The notes under the pieces are model-generated. The model searched no databases and had not been told where the DNA came from. It worked only from the letters and a program-made list of their open reading frames with translations. The position numbers were made by a program, and so were the translations under genes. 64,000 bases of DNA from VRUE01 sp963697695 (GTDB taxonomy: Bacteria; Actinomycetota; Thermoleophilia; Solirubrobacterales; 70-9): the NCBI GenBank assembly GCA_963697695.1, contig OY969094.1, positions 1,612,001-1,676,000 on the forward strand. Reading direction: 5' to 3'. Shown here piece by piece: positions 43,830 to 54,174 of this stretch; positions within the stretch are counted from its first letter, which is position 1, and each line of letters begins with the position of its first letter.

Positions 43830-44444
43830 TTGGAGGAGGACGACGCAGATCGAGTTCGGCGACTGCCTGCGGGTTCGCACGGGCTGCCGCCGGAACTCGT
43901 TGCGCGCAATCAGCGCGAACGGCTGATCGCGGCGATGGCAGAGGTGTGCGCCGAGCGGGGGTACGGGGCGGTGTCGGTCGCCGATGTGACCCGGCGGGCA
44001 GGCGTCTCCACCGCCAGCTTCTACAAGCAGTTCGCCGACAAGCGCGAATGCCTGTTGGAGAGCTTCGAGGAGTTGTTCGGACGGTTGCTGGCGGAGATCG
44101 AACGCGCCTGCTCGAGTGAGAGAGAGCCGGCGGCGAGGGTGCAAGCGGCGCTTGGAACCGCCATCGACCTTCTGGCCGCGGACCCCCCCACCGCTCGGCT
44201 GCTCACTGTCGAGATCCTCGCTGTCGGAGCAGAGGGGGCGCAGCACCAGCAAAACGCGATCGAGCGCCTGGCGGGCCTACTGCGGCAGGCGCGCGAACCA
44301 GGCTCCGACTCGCCGTCTTTCCCGAGCCCCGAGTGGGCGGCGATTGCCGCAATGGTTGCGCTGCTGGCAAGGCGCGTCGCCGAAGAGGCGAGCCCAGAGC
44401 TGGCGGAGCTGGAAGCGGTTCTCGGCTTTCTCAGCGGAGGTTGA
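43830..44444 (+). CDS. TetR-family regulator (GSHGLPP arm)
   Basis: The 204-residue protein starts at TTG 8 bp after the Cys-Pro repeat gene, so the two may be co-transcribed. The arm is 'PAGSHGLPPELVARNQRERL', then 'VSVADVTRRAGVSTASFYKQ' and 'FADKRECLLESFEEL'. The C-terminal domain is short. The translation start is uncertain because the GGAGGAGG run falls just inside the gene. It may control the secreted-protein genes, or it may be separate from the imuB cassette that begins 34 bp downstream. Confidence 0.8.
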   Translation: MEEDDADRVRRLPAGSHGLPPELVARNQRERLIAAMAEVCAERGYGAVSVADVTRRAGVSTASFYKQFADKRECLLESFEELFGRLLAEIERACSSEREPAARVQAALGTAIDLLAADPPTARLLTVEILAVGAEGAQHQQNAIERLAGLLRQAREPGSDSPSFPSPEWAAIAAMVALLARRVAEEASPELAELEAVLGFLSGG

Positions 44445-44459
44445 TTCTGTCGCCTTCAT

Positions 44460-44479
44460 ATACGAACATATGTTCGTAT
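44460..44479 (+). promoter_or_regulatory. LexA box (SOS operator), 20-bp perfect palindrome
   Basis: The palindrome ATACGAACAT/ATGTTCGTAT contains CGAACATATGTTCG (44463-44476), which fits the Gram-positive/actinobacterial LexA consensus CGAAC-N4-GTTCG exactly. It overlaps the imuB start codon (44478), so LexA would block the promoter or the start region directly. It predicts DNA-damage induction of the imuB-dnaE2 cassette. Confidence 0.88.
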
Positions 44480-45458
44480 GGAGGTCGCTTGCACTCTGAT
44501 CCCTGAGTCCGCTCTTGCCGATCCAGTCGAAGCTGGAGAGCTGACGGAGCGGTTGGCGCGACGTCTGGAGGGAATCGGAGCGGCAGTCGAGTCGGAGCGG
44601 CCGGGGGAGGCCTTCTTCGCGGTCGACGGGCTGCTGGGCATCCACGGCGGAGAGACCGAGTGGGTACTGGCGGCCACACGGGAGACAGCGGGAATGTCCG
44701 TGAAGGTCGGAGTCGGCCGAACTCGCTTCGGAGCCTGGCTCGTGGCCGGCGGGAAGCGCCCGCCGGTGTCCGTGTCGGCGCTGGCAACCCGGATGGGCCT
44801 TCCGCCCCGCGAGGCGGACGACCTGGTCGAGACGCTGCGCCGGCTGGGGATCGAGACGCTTGAAGCGCTGGCGAAGCTGCCCCCGGACCGGGTCGCCGAC
44901 CGCTTCGGTCCACCCGGCCTGCGGGCGCTCCGCCTCGCCCGGGGCGAAGACTCGCCACTGCGTCCGCGCAGCCCGCACGAGGAGCTGGCCGAGGAGATCG
45001 AGCTGCCGGAGGGGACGGCGGGCGGCCAGCTCGACCGAGCCCTGGAGCTGCTGGTCGACCGCCTGCTCGCGGCGCCGCAGCGACGCGGGCGGACCGTGCT
45101 GGGCCTGCGCCTCGGCGCCCTGCTCTGCGGCGGGGGCAGCTGGAGCGTCGACCAGGGCCTGGGCCGGCCGACCGCCTCGGCCCGGATTCTGCGCTCGGTC
45201 CTGTTGCCGAGGCTGGAGGCGTTGCCGGGTCCAGTCTCCGCCCTGCGCCTGCGGGCGCTTGGCCTGGGGTCGCGAGTGGGCGATCAGCTCGAGCTCTCGG
45301 TTCGCGGCGAAGAGCACCGGCGGCGCCGGCTCGGCGATGCCGTGCGAGAGGTCCGAGTCGCGCAGGGCACCGACGCCCTGCTGAAGGTCCTCCCGGTCGA
45401 CTCCTCCTCCCGCTTCCCCGAGCGCCGGGAGATGCTGACTCCAGTCCCGGCCCGATGA
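44478..45458 (+). CDS. imuB: ImuB-like Y-family DNA polymerase homologue (shortened)
   Basis: The 326-residue protein begins like ImuB ('MEVACTLIPESALADP') and continues with 'RLEGIGAAVESERPGEAFFA', 'HGGETEW', 'VSALATRMGLPPREADDLVE', 'LRRLGIETLEALAKLP' and 'PERREMLTPVPAR'. About 70-80 residues of the usual N-terminal palm/fingers appear to be missing between 'ALADP' and 'LTERLARRL'. ImuB is normally catalytically dead and bridges the beta clamp and DnaE2 in error-prone repair. It overlaps a LexA box at its start. Its natural partners lie beyond a two-gene antisense insertion. Confidence 0.82.
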   Translation: MEVACTLIPESALADPVEAGELTERLARRLEGIGAAVESERPGEAFFAVDGLLGIHGGETEWVLAATRETAGMSVKVGVGRTRFGAWLVAGGKRPPVSVSALATRMGLPPREADDLVETLRRLGIETLEALAKLPPDRVADRFGPPGLRALRLARGEDSPLRPRSPHEELAEEIELPEGTAGGQLDRALELLVDRLLAAPQRRGRTVLGLRLGALLCGGGSWSVDQGLGRPTASARILRSVLLPRLEALPGPVSALRLRALGLGSRVGDQLELSVRGEEHRRRRLGDAVREVRVAQGTDALLKVLPVDSSSRFPERREMLTPVPAR

Positions 45459-45463
45459 GTTGG

Positions 45464-45670
45464 CTAGGGACGTGTGGTGGGCCGCAGCTTGCTGACTGGC
45501 ACAAAGACGATCCGTGCGGCGGCATCGAGCTCGGGCTCGAGGATCTCGAGCATCGCGATTTCGTCCGCGAGTATCTCGAGTACCCCCCCTTTGGCGCCGG
45601 CGGGTACCTCTTCGGCGGGCTCGGTCAATTCGACGAGTTCGAAGGCGGCGATTCTGCGAGCTACTGCCAT
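45464..45670 (-). CDS. DUF4926-like small protein
   Basis: The 68-residue protein reads 'FELVELTEPAEEVPAGAKGG' then 'IVFVPVSKLRPTTRP'. It matches the plan of DUF4926 domains: a '(F)ELVELTED.P..G...G..G.V' start, a central beta strand and a terminal 'LRP'. DUF4926 proteins often neighbour DUF6883 proteins, and a toxin-antitoxin role has been suggested for such pairs (my recollection of the families, not checked). It begins 12 bp after the DUF6883 stop and ends 5 bp from the imuB stop, on the other strand. Confidence 0.62.
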   Translation of the reverse strand: MAVARRIAAFELVELTEPAEEVPAGAKGGVLEILADEIAMLEILEPELDAAARIVFVPVSKLRPTTRP

Positions 45671-45682
45671 TGGGTTCCCATG

Positions 45683-46084
45683 CTAGAGCCTTGGATAGGC
45701 CGTGACCAACCTCGGTGCACTGTCCTCATCGAGGTAGTGCCACGAAAGCGTCACGGGTGCGCTCCGCTCATTGATTGTCAGTTCTACATCAACACCACAG
45801 GCGATGCCGAAGGGAGGACGCTCGCGGACAACATTGATCGTGCTTGCAGCGGTCACCTCCCCGATCACTTTCCATGCAAGCCGCCAATCCTCAAGCCTGA
45901 CGTGGAAGATGGTGTCCCACTCGGATCCATGTCCATCGGGATTGAGAATCCAGTCCTCCACCTTGGACCACTGATACCAAGCAGTCTCCGCGCGAGGAAG
46001 AGGTTCGCCGATCTTCGGAGGCCATCCCACTGCACCGACGCTATGGAGCAGGGACGCGCGCGAGTGCAACGTAAGTCGAGGCAT
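45683..46084 (-). CDS. DUF6883-like protein
   Basis: The ATG at 46084 gives 133 residues; the open frame runs to 46375 but would cross the divergent small gene and the dnaE2 start. The C-terminal half has 'QWSKVEDWILNPDGHGSEWD', 'ERPPFGIACGVDVELTI' and the end 'APRLVTAYPRL', the same plan as DUF6883 proteins ('K..DYLLNP...', '...PYG...', 'PRLVTAYP'). Codon use is less GC-rich at third positions than in neighbouring genes, which suggests transfer. It lies upstream of the DUF4926-like gene in a two-gene operon. Confidence 0.62.
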   Translation of the reverse strand: MPRLTLHSRASLLHSVGAVGWPPKIGEPLPRAETAWYQWSKVEDWILNPDGHGSEWDTIFHVRLEDWRLAWKVIGEVTAASTINVVRERPPFGIACGVDVELTINERSAPVTLSWHYLDEDSAPRLVTAYPRL

Positions 46085-46116
46085 CGAGTCACTAGTCGCG
46101 CGAATAGCGCACGCCG

Positions 46117-46361
46117 ATGACTTCGGGTCTGCGGCGGCTCTACATGCCGCGACAGGTGACTGTGCGGCGTGACGAGGACGGTGTTCCCCTTGCGGTGGGC
46201 GGGGTCGAGGTGGTGGCGACCCGGGAGGACTGGCTGGTCGAAGACCGCTGGTGGGAGCCGCCGGTACTGCACCGCCGTTACTACGAGCTGGTGCTCGCCG
46301 ACGGGCGGGACGTGGTCGTCTTTCGCACCTCCGATGGGCGCTGGTACCGGCAACGGGCCTG

Positions 46362-46362
<1 letters not shown>
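46117..46362 (+). CDS. Small SOS-cassette protein (DUF6504-like) between imuB and dnaE2
   Basis: The 81-residue protein contains 'LYMPRQVTVRRDEDGVPLAV', 'VATREDWLVEDRWWEPPVLH' and 'YYELVLADGRDVVVFR'. It resembles the small DUF6504-type protein often placed between imuB and dnaE2 in actinobacteria; its role is unknown, perhaps structural in the mutasome. Its stop overlaps the dnaE2 ATG (TGATG at 46360-46364). It was probably once coupled directly to imuB. Confidence 0.7.
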
Positions 46363-49748
<3,386 letters not shown>

Positions 49749-49821
49749 TGGCGGTGAACCGGCTCTCTTTTGTGACAAACGCCGTACCACACGTGCGAAA
49801 TCGCCTGCGACAATACGTTTC

Positions 49822-50196
49822 ATGTTCGGTCGCCCCAGCCTCCGCGAGCTCTTCCGCAGCCAGCACAAGGAGTTCATGTCTTGCCATCGCGAGGCTATGG
49901 ACCGTCAGGAGGACCAGCACAAGACGGTCATGCAGCGCTTGGAGGTCCAGCACGACGAGTTCATGCGCTATCAGGAGAAGCGCGACGAGTACGAGAAGAA
50001 GCGCGATGATGAATTCCTCATACGAACGGAGGAATTCCGTGAGTTCAACCGCGAGGTCCTCCTCCGCAACGAGAAGATCTACACGGGCCTGATCGCCGAG
50101 ATGGAGGAAGGCCGCAAACAGCTCCAGGCGAACACCAAGGCCGTTCTCAGCGTGCTCGATCGGCTTGAGGGACTCGGTGGAGCCACCGCTGCCTAG
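49822..50196 (+). CDS. Coiled-coil hypothetical protein
   Basis: The ATG at 49822 gives 124 residues. The frame is open further upstream over dnaE2, but not as a plausible protein. It is almost entirely charged helix, with heptad-like stretches such as 'MRYQEKRDEYEKKRDDEFLI' and 'REVLLRNEKIYTGLIAEMEE'. No signal sequence or transmembrane helix is present. It lies 73 bp after dnaE2; a connection to the SOS cassette cannot be shown. Function unknown. Confidence 0.7.
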   Translation: MFGRPSLRELFRSQHKEFMSCHREAMDRQEDQHKTVMQRLEVQHDEFMRYQEKRDEYEKKRDDEFLIRTEEFREFNREVLLRNEKIYTGLIAEMEEGRKQLQANTKAVLSVLDRLEGLGGATAA

Positions 50197-50203
50197 CTGC
50201 TGC

Positions 50204-50908
50204 TCAGCTGATCGCCGCGGCTAGGGGCTTTGTCTCTGCCACACCGCACTCGCAGGGCTCGGGCATTGGGAAGAGGCCGAGGAAGCGCTTTGCCGCACGC
50301 TTGCTGCCCTCGATCTCGGCGGCGCCGGAGGCGAGGGCATCGTCCAGGGGGAGCTGGCCGGTGAGGATCGCGGCGAAGGTGGGAGCGTCGGGGGCCGCGA
50401 TAGTGGCGGCCGGGCCGGTGGCGGGGCTGCGGCCGAGCTCGAGCCCGCCACCGGAGATCTCGACGTGGAAGGTTTCCTCGCCGATGCGAAGCTCGTAGCC
50501 GGCGTCCATGTCGCCGGCCGCCTCCGGGTCGAAGAGCGAGCCGAGGGCGAGGACGATCGAGTCGGGGCCGATCTCTTTCGTCTCCGGGGGGAAGGGGGAG
50601 CGGGCGCCCCAGGCGCCCAGCTGGGTCACGACCGGCTCCAGCTCACGGCCCCACTCGGTCAGCTCGTAGACCGAGGAGGCTGCCGGCGGCGGCAATTTGC
50701 GACGCTGTAGGACACCGCTCCGCTCGAGGTCGCGTAGGCGGTCGGAAAGGATGTTCGAGCTGGCGTGAGGAAGTCCGGTGCGCAGGTCGGTGAAGCGCTT
50801 CGGGCCGAGCAGCAGTTCGCGGACCACGAGCAGTGCCCAGCGCTCCCCGACGACGTCCAGGGCGTGGGCGAAGCGGCACGCATCTCCGTATGTGCGCTTG
50901 CTTGCCAT
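50204..50908 (-). CDS. HxlR-family transcriptional regulator with C-terminal sterol-carrier-like domain
   Basis: The 234-residue protein begins with the HxlR winged helix ('DACRFAHALDVVGERWALLV', 'LLGPKRFTDLRTGLPHASSN', 'ILSDRLRDLERSGVL'). The C-terminal half ('DAGYELRIGEETFHVEISGG', 'TFAAILTGQLPLDDALASG') looks like an SCP2-type lipid-binding fold. It is divergent from the DHA2 drug exporter that starts at 51023, so it probably represses that gene. The 114-bp shared region holds a repeated AGTTGT...TTTAAA motif. Confidence 0.88.
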   Translation of the reverse strand: MASKRTYGDACRFAHALDVVGERWALLVVRELLLGPKRFTDLRTGLPHASSNILSDRLRDLERSGVLQRRKLPPPAASSVYELTEWGRELEPVVTQLGAWGARSPFPPETKEIGPDSIVLALGSLFDPEAAGDMDAGYELRIGEETFHVEISGGGLELGRSPATGPAATIAAPDAPTFAAILTGQLPLDDALASGAAEIEGSKRAAKRFLGLFPMPEPCECGVAETKPLAAAIS

Positions 50909-50922
50909 GAAGCCAGTCTAGA

Positions 50923-50964
50923 AGTTGTGATTTAAATTTGCAAGTGGGTAGTTGTTTTTTTAAA
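50923..50964. promoter_or_regulatory. Direct repeats AGTTGT...TAAA between HxlR regulator and DHA2 exporter genes
   Basis: AGTTGT followed by an A/T tract ending TTTAAA occurs at 50923 and 50950, 27 bp apart, in an unusually A/T-rich stretch for this genome. HxlR proteins bind sites in the shared region of divergent genes, so these are candidate operators for the exporter at 51023 and for autoregulation. Confidence 0.4.
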
Positions 50965-51022
50965 CCGTCTGCTAGGGTGCCCCGAAACCACCCGCCGTCC
51001 GAGGACAAGGAGGCCGAGAAAG

Positions 51023-52525
51023 ATGACTTCGAACAACGCAACTCAGACCGCAGCGGCCCCCGCGGAGGCAGCGGGAGACGACAATCGCTGGCTCGCCCTC
51101 TACGTGCTCTGCGCGGGGGTGCTGATGATCGTCCTCGACATCACGATCGTCAACGTGGCCCTACCCTCGATCCAGGACGATCTCGGCTTCTCGCAGAGCA
51201 ACCTGGCCTGGGTCGTCAACGCCTACCTGATCCCCTTCGGTGGCCTGCTGCTGCTGGCCGGCCGCCTCGGCGACCTCGCCGGCCAGCGGCGCATCTTCCT
51301 CACCGGCCTCGCCGTCTTCGTCAGCGCGTCTCTGCTCTGCGCCCTCTCGCAGAGCCAGGAGATGCTGATCGGCGCGCGCTTCATCCAGGGGATCGGCGGC
51401 GCTCTCGCCTCCGCCGTCGTCCTGGGAATGATCGTGACGATGTTTCCGCAGCCTGCCGACCAGGCGAAAGCGATCGGCGTCTACGGCTTCGTCGCCTCGG
51501 CCGGCGGCTCGATCGGCCTGCTCGCCGGCGGCGTCCTGACCGAGGCGATCAGCTGGCACTGGATTTTCGTCATCAACCTGCCGGTCGGGATCGTCACCGC
51601 GCTGCTGACCCGGCGCCTGGTCGAGCCCCACGAGGGGATCGGGATCGCCGAGGGCGCCGATCTTCCCGGTGCGGCTCTGATCACCGGGGGCCTGATGCTC
51701 GGCACCTACACGATCCTCGAGGTCAGCGAGGTGGGCTGGGGGGCGACCCAGACCCTCCTGCTGGGCGCGATCTCGATCGCGATGGGCGTCGCCTTCGTCC
51801 TGCGCCAGGCGCGGATCCCCAACCCGCTGATGCCGCTGCGCCTCTTCCGCTCGCGCAACGTCTCCGGCGCCAACGCGCTGCAGATGCTGCTCGTCGCCGG
51901 GATGTTCGCGATGTTCTTCCTCGGCGCCCTCTACCTGCAGGAGATCCTCGGCTATGACCCGCTCGAGGTCGGCCTCGCCTTCCTGCCGGCGACCCTGGTG
52001 ATGGGGCTGCTCTCGCTCGGTTTCTCGGAAAAGCTGATCATGCGCTTCGGCCCGCGCCGGACCCTGCTGCCGGGTCTGGTCATGATCGCCGGCGGCCTGC
52101 TGCTCTTCGCGCGGACGCCGGTCGAGGGGACCTTCGTCGTCGACGTCCTGCCGGCGATGCTGCTCGTCGGCGTCGGTATCGGCACCTCCTTCCCGTCGCT
52201 GATGACGCTGGCGATGTCGGGGGCGACTCCCAGCGACTCGGGGCTGGCCTCGGGCCTGGTCAACACGAGCGCCCAGGTCGGCGGCGCGATCGGCCTCGCC
52301 GTGCTGGCGACGCTGGCGACCAAGCGGACCGACAACCTGCTCGCCGACGGCGCCTCGAACGCCGCAGCGCTCAACTCGGGCTTCCACCTCGCCTATCTGG
52401 TCGGTGCGATCCTGGTCGGGCTCGCCTTCGTGATCGCGGTCACCGTCCTGCGCGAAGCGCCGATGCCCTCACACGAGGCCGAGCCGTCGTTCGATGAAGC
52501 GGCGCTCGACAGCGTTGGCAGTTAG
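51023..52525 (+). CDS. Multidrug exporter, MFS DHA2 family (EmrB/QacA type)
   Basis: The 500-residue protein has 14 transmembrane helices. Its N-terminus contains 'LMIVLDITIVNVALPSIQDD', the DHA2 motif D1, then 'YLIPFGGLLLLAGRLGDLAG', 'RFIQGIGGALASAVVLGMIV' and 'GSIGLLAGGVLTEAISWHWI'. It exports drugs or toxic metabolites by proton antiport. A good ribosome-binding site (AAGGAGG, 51007-51013) precedes the ATG. It is divergent from an HxlR regulator and overlaps the 3' end of the ECF42 sigma gene on the other strand. Confidence 0.92.
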   Translation: MTSNNATQTAAAPAEAAGDDNRWLALYVLCAGVLMIVLDITIVNVALPSIQDDLGFSQSNLAWVVNAYLIPFGGLLLLAGRLGDLAGQRRIFLTGLAVFVSASLLCALSQSQEMLIGARFIQGIGGALASAVVLGMIVTMFPQPADQAKAIGVYGFVASAGGSIGLLAGGVLTEAISWHWIFVINLPVGIVTALLTRRLVEPHEGIGIAEGADLPGAALITGGLMLGTYTILEVSEVGWGATQTLLLGAISIAMGVAFVLRQARIPNPLMPLRLFRSRNVSGANALQMLLVAGMFAMFFLGALYLQEILGYDPLEVGLAFLPATLVMGLLSLGFSEKLIMRFGPRRTLLPGLVMIAGGLLLFARTPVEGTFVVDVLPAMLLVGVGIGTSFPSLMTLAMSGATPSDSGLASGLVNTSAQVGGAIGLAVLATLATKRTDNLLADGASNAAALNSGFHLAYLVGAILVGLAFVIAVTVLREAPMPSHEAEPSFDEAALDSVGS

Positions 52526-53593
52526 CTCCAGGGCCCGTTCGTAGGACTCCGCTGCCTCCTCCTCACGGTCGAGGCGGCGGAGCAGGTCCGCCCGGGCCGC
52601 GTGCAGGCGCTGGTAGTCGTCGAGGCCCTCGATCGCGTCGATCAGCTCCAGCCCCCTTTGCGGTCCCTCATCCATCGCCACCGCGACGGCACGGTTGAGC
52701 TCGACCACCGGGCTCGGCGCGAGCTCCAGGTGCCAGGCGTAGAGCCGGACGATCCGCGCCCAGTCCGTCCCCTCGGCGGTCTCTGCTTCGGCATGAGCAG
52801 CGGCGATCCGCGCCTGGATCGTGTACGGGCCGGCCGGTCCGGCGGCGGCCGCTTCGCGCGAGAGCGCCAGCCCTTCCTCGATCTCCTCACGGTCCCACAG
52901 CGCCCTGTCCTGATCCTCGAGCAGGACCAGCTCTCCGCCGGCGTCGGTGCGCGCGGCCCGGCGCGAATCGTTGAGCAGCATCAGTGCCAGCAGGCCCCGC
53001 ACCTCCGGCTCGCGTGGCATCAGCGTGACCAGCGCCCGCGCCAGCCGGATCGCCTCGGCGCTCAGCTCGGTACGGATCAGCGCATCGGCGCCCGAGGCGA
53101 GGTAGCCCTCGTTGAAGATCAGGTACAGCGTCGCCAGCACCGCCGGCAGCCGCTCTGGCATTCGCTCAGCGTCGGGAACCTCATAGCGGATGCCGGCGGT
53201 GGCGATCTTGCGCTTGGCGCGGACGATGCGCTGGGCGGTGGCGCTCTCGCCGGCGAGGAAGGCACGGGCGATCTCCGGCGTGCTCAGCCCGCCGAGCGAG
53301 CGCAGGGTGAGGGCGACGCGGGCATCGATAGCCAGCGCCGGATGGCAGCAGGTGAAGATCAGGCGCAGGCGGTCGTCTTCGATCTCTCCCGCTCGCGCGC
53401 CGGGCTCGGGCTCCGCCGCGGCCCGCATCGTCTCCAGCCGCTCGAGGATCGCAGTCTTGTCGCGCAGGTTGCGCTCGCGGCGCAGGCGGTCGATCGCTTT
53501 GTTGCGGGCGACCTGGGTTATCCAGGCGCCGGGGTTGGAAGGGACTCCTTCGCCGGGCCAGCGCTCGAGGGCGACGACGAAGGCCTCCTGCAC
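52469..53593 (-). CDS. ECF42-type RNA polymerase sigma factor with TPR-like C-terminal domain
   Basis: From the first canonical start (GTG 53593) the frame has 374 residues, but sigma region 2 homology ('RAVATLIRVLGDFDLAEEAV') continues upstream in the same frame to about 53704, where only GTA is available. Region 2 includes 'PGAWITQVARNKAIDRLRRE', region 4 has 'LGGLSTPEIARAFLAGESAT', and a long helical C-terminal domain follows ('LALSREAAAAGPAGPYTIQA'). It pairs with the DGPF protein just upstream, as ECF42 factors do. Confidence 0.85.
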   Translation of the reverse strand: MQEAFVVALERWPGEGVPSNPGAWITQVARNKAIDRLRRERNLRDKTAILERLETMRAAAEPEPGARAGEIEDDRLRLIFTCCHPALAIDARVALTLRSLGGLSTPEIARAFLAGESATAQRIVRAKRKIATAGIRYEVPDAERMPERLPAVLATLYLIFNEGYLASGADALIRTELSAEAIRLARALVTLMPREPEVRGLLALMLLNDSRRAARTDAGGELVLLEDQDRALWDREEIEEGLALSREAAAAGPAGPYTIQARIAAAHAEAETAEGTDWARIVRLYAWHLELAPSPVVELNRAVAVAMDEGPQRGLELIDAIEGLDDYQRLHAARADLLRRLDREEEAAESYERALELTANAVERRFIERRLGLV

Positions 53594-53700
53594 CGCCTCT
53601 TCGGCGAGGTCGAAATCGCCGAGGACGCGGATCAGCGTCGCGACCGCCCGCCCGGACTCGTGCCGGAAGGTGCGGTCGACGACGCTGTCGCCGCCGGCCG

Positions 53701-54081
53701 CTACGAGGCTTCCGCCTTCTCGATCAGTTCCTCGCCGCCGCTGACCAGCGGGCGGATTTCGACGTGGCCGCCCTGGAAGGGGATTTTCTTCGCCCAGGCG
53801 AGCGCCTCGTCGATGCTCTCGAGCTCGACGATCCAGAAGCCGGCGATCTGCTCCTTGGTCTCGCTGAAGGGGCCGTCGCTGACCACAGCCTCGCCGTCCT
53901 TGCCGTAGTGGACCGTCTTCCCGGTCGCGCGCTCCTGCAGACCGGCACCGGTGACCATGGCGCCGGCCGCGGTCAGCTCGTCGTTGTACCTGCCCATGTC
54001 GTCCAGGTTTTTCTGGACCTCCTCGGGGGTGAGGTCCTCCCAGCTCTGCTCTGCGTCGATCACGGAAAACATGAATTGCAT
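53701..54081 (-). CDS. YCII-related/DGPF-family protein (ECF42 partner)
   Basis: The ATG at 54081 (GGAGG 7 nt upstream) gives 126 residues. It contains the name-giving motif in 'AVVSDGPFSETKEQIAGFWI' and a YCII-like ferredoxin fold ('MQFMFSVIDAEQSWEDLTPE', 'GGHVEIRPLV'). DGPF proteins are the conserved partners and targets of ECF42 sigma factors; their biochemistry is poorly known. Its TAG stop overlaps the GTA codon where the sigma reading frame seems to begin. A matching promoter lies upstream (54130-54157). Confidence 0.85.
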   Translation of the reverse strand: MQFMFSVIDAEQSWEDLTPEEVQKNLDDMGRYNDELTAAGAMVTGAGLQERATGKTVHYGKDGEAVVSDGPFSETKEQIAGFWIVELESIDEALAWAKKIPFQGGHVEIRPLVSGGEELIEKAEAS

Positions 54082-54129
54082 TGGAATCCTCCAGTCTCGT
54101 GAGCAGCCAGTCGCCGCTCTCACCCTAAC

Positions 54130-54157
54130 GACGAACAGGAATCGCCCCGAATCGACA
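54130..54157 (-). promoter_or_regulatory. Candidate ECF42-dependent promoter of the DGPF/sigma operon
   Basis: Read on the minus strand, TGTCGA (54157-54152) and CGTC (54133-54130) are 18 nt apart. As I recall it, the ECF42 consensus is TGTCGA at -35 with CG[A/T]C at -10, so this fits. The expected start of transcription lies about 40 nt before the DGPF start at 54081. This would give autoregulation by the sigma factor encoded at the end of the operon. Confidence 0.55.
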
Positions 54158-54174
54158 TCTGCTGGAAATCTTTC

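Larger units (their letters stand above)
45452..46120. mobile_element. Two-gene DUF6883-DUF4926 insertion with 7-bp flanking direct repeat
   Basis: CCGATGA occurs at 45452-45458 and again at 46114-46120. The first copy ends with the imuB stop, the second with the start region of the small SOS-cassette protein (ATG at 46117). Between them lie two minus-strand genes with lower third-position GC than the neighbours. This is what one would expect if a short unit inserted at an ATGA stop/start overlap and duplicated seven bases. No transposase is present, so the mechanism is unknown. Confidence 0.55.

Noticed and set aside
45455..46120. Plus-strand 221-codon frame with ATGA at both ends, filling the imuB-small protein gap
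   Set aside because: It looks neatly coupled, but the sequence is Trp/Cys/His-rich without any domain-like pattern, while the minus strand carries two recognisable DUF-like proteins. The ATGA ends are explained by the duplicated CCGATGA.
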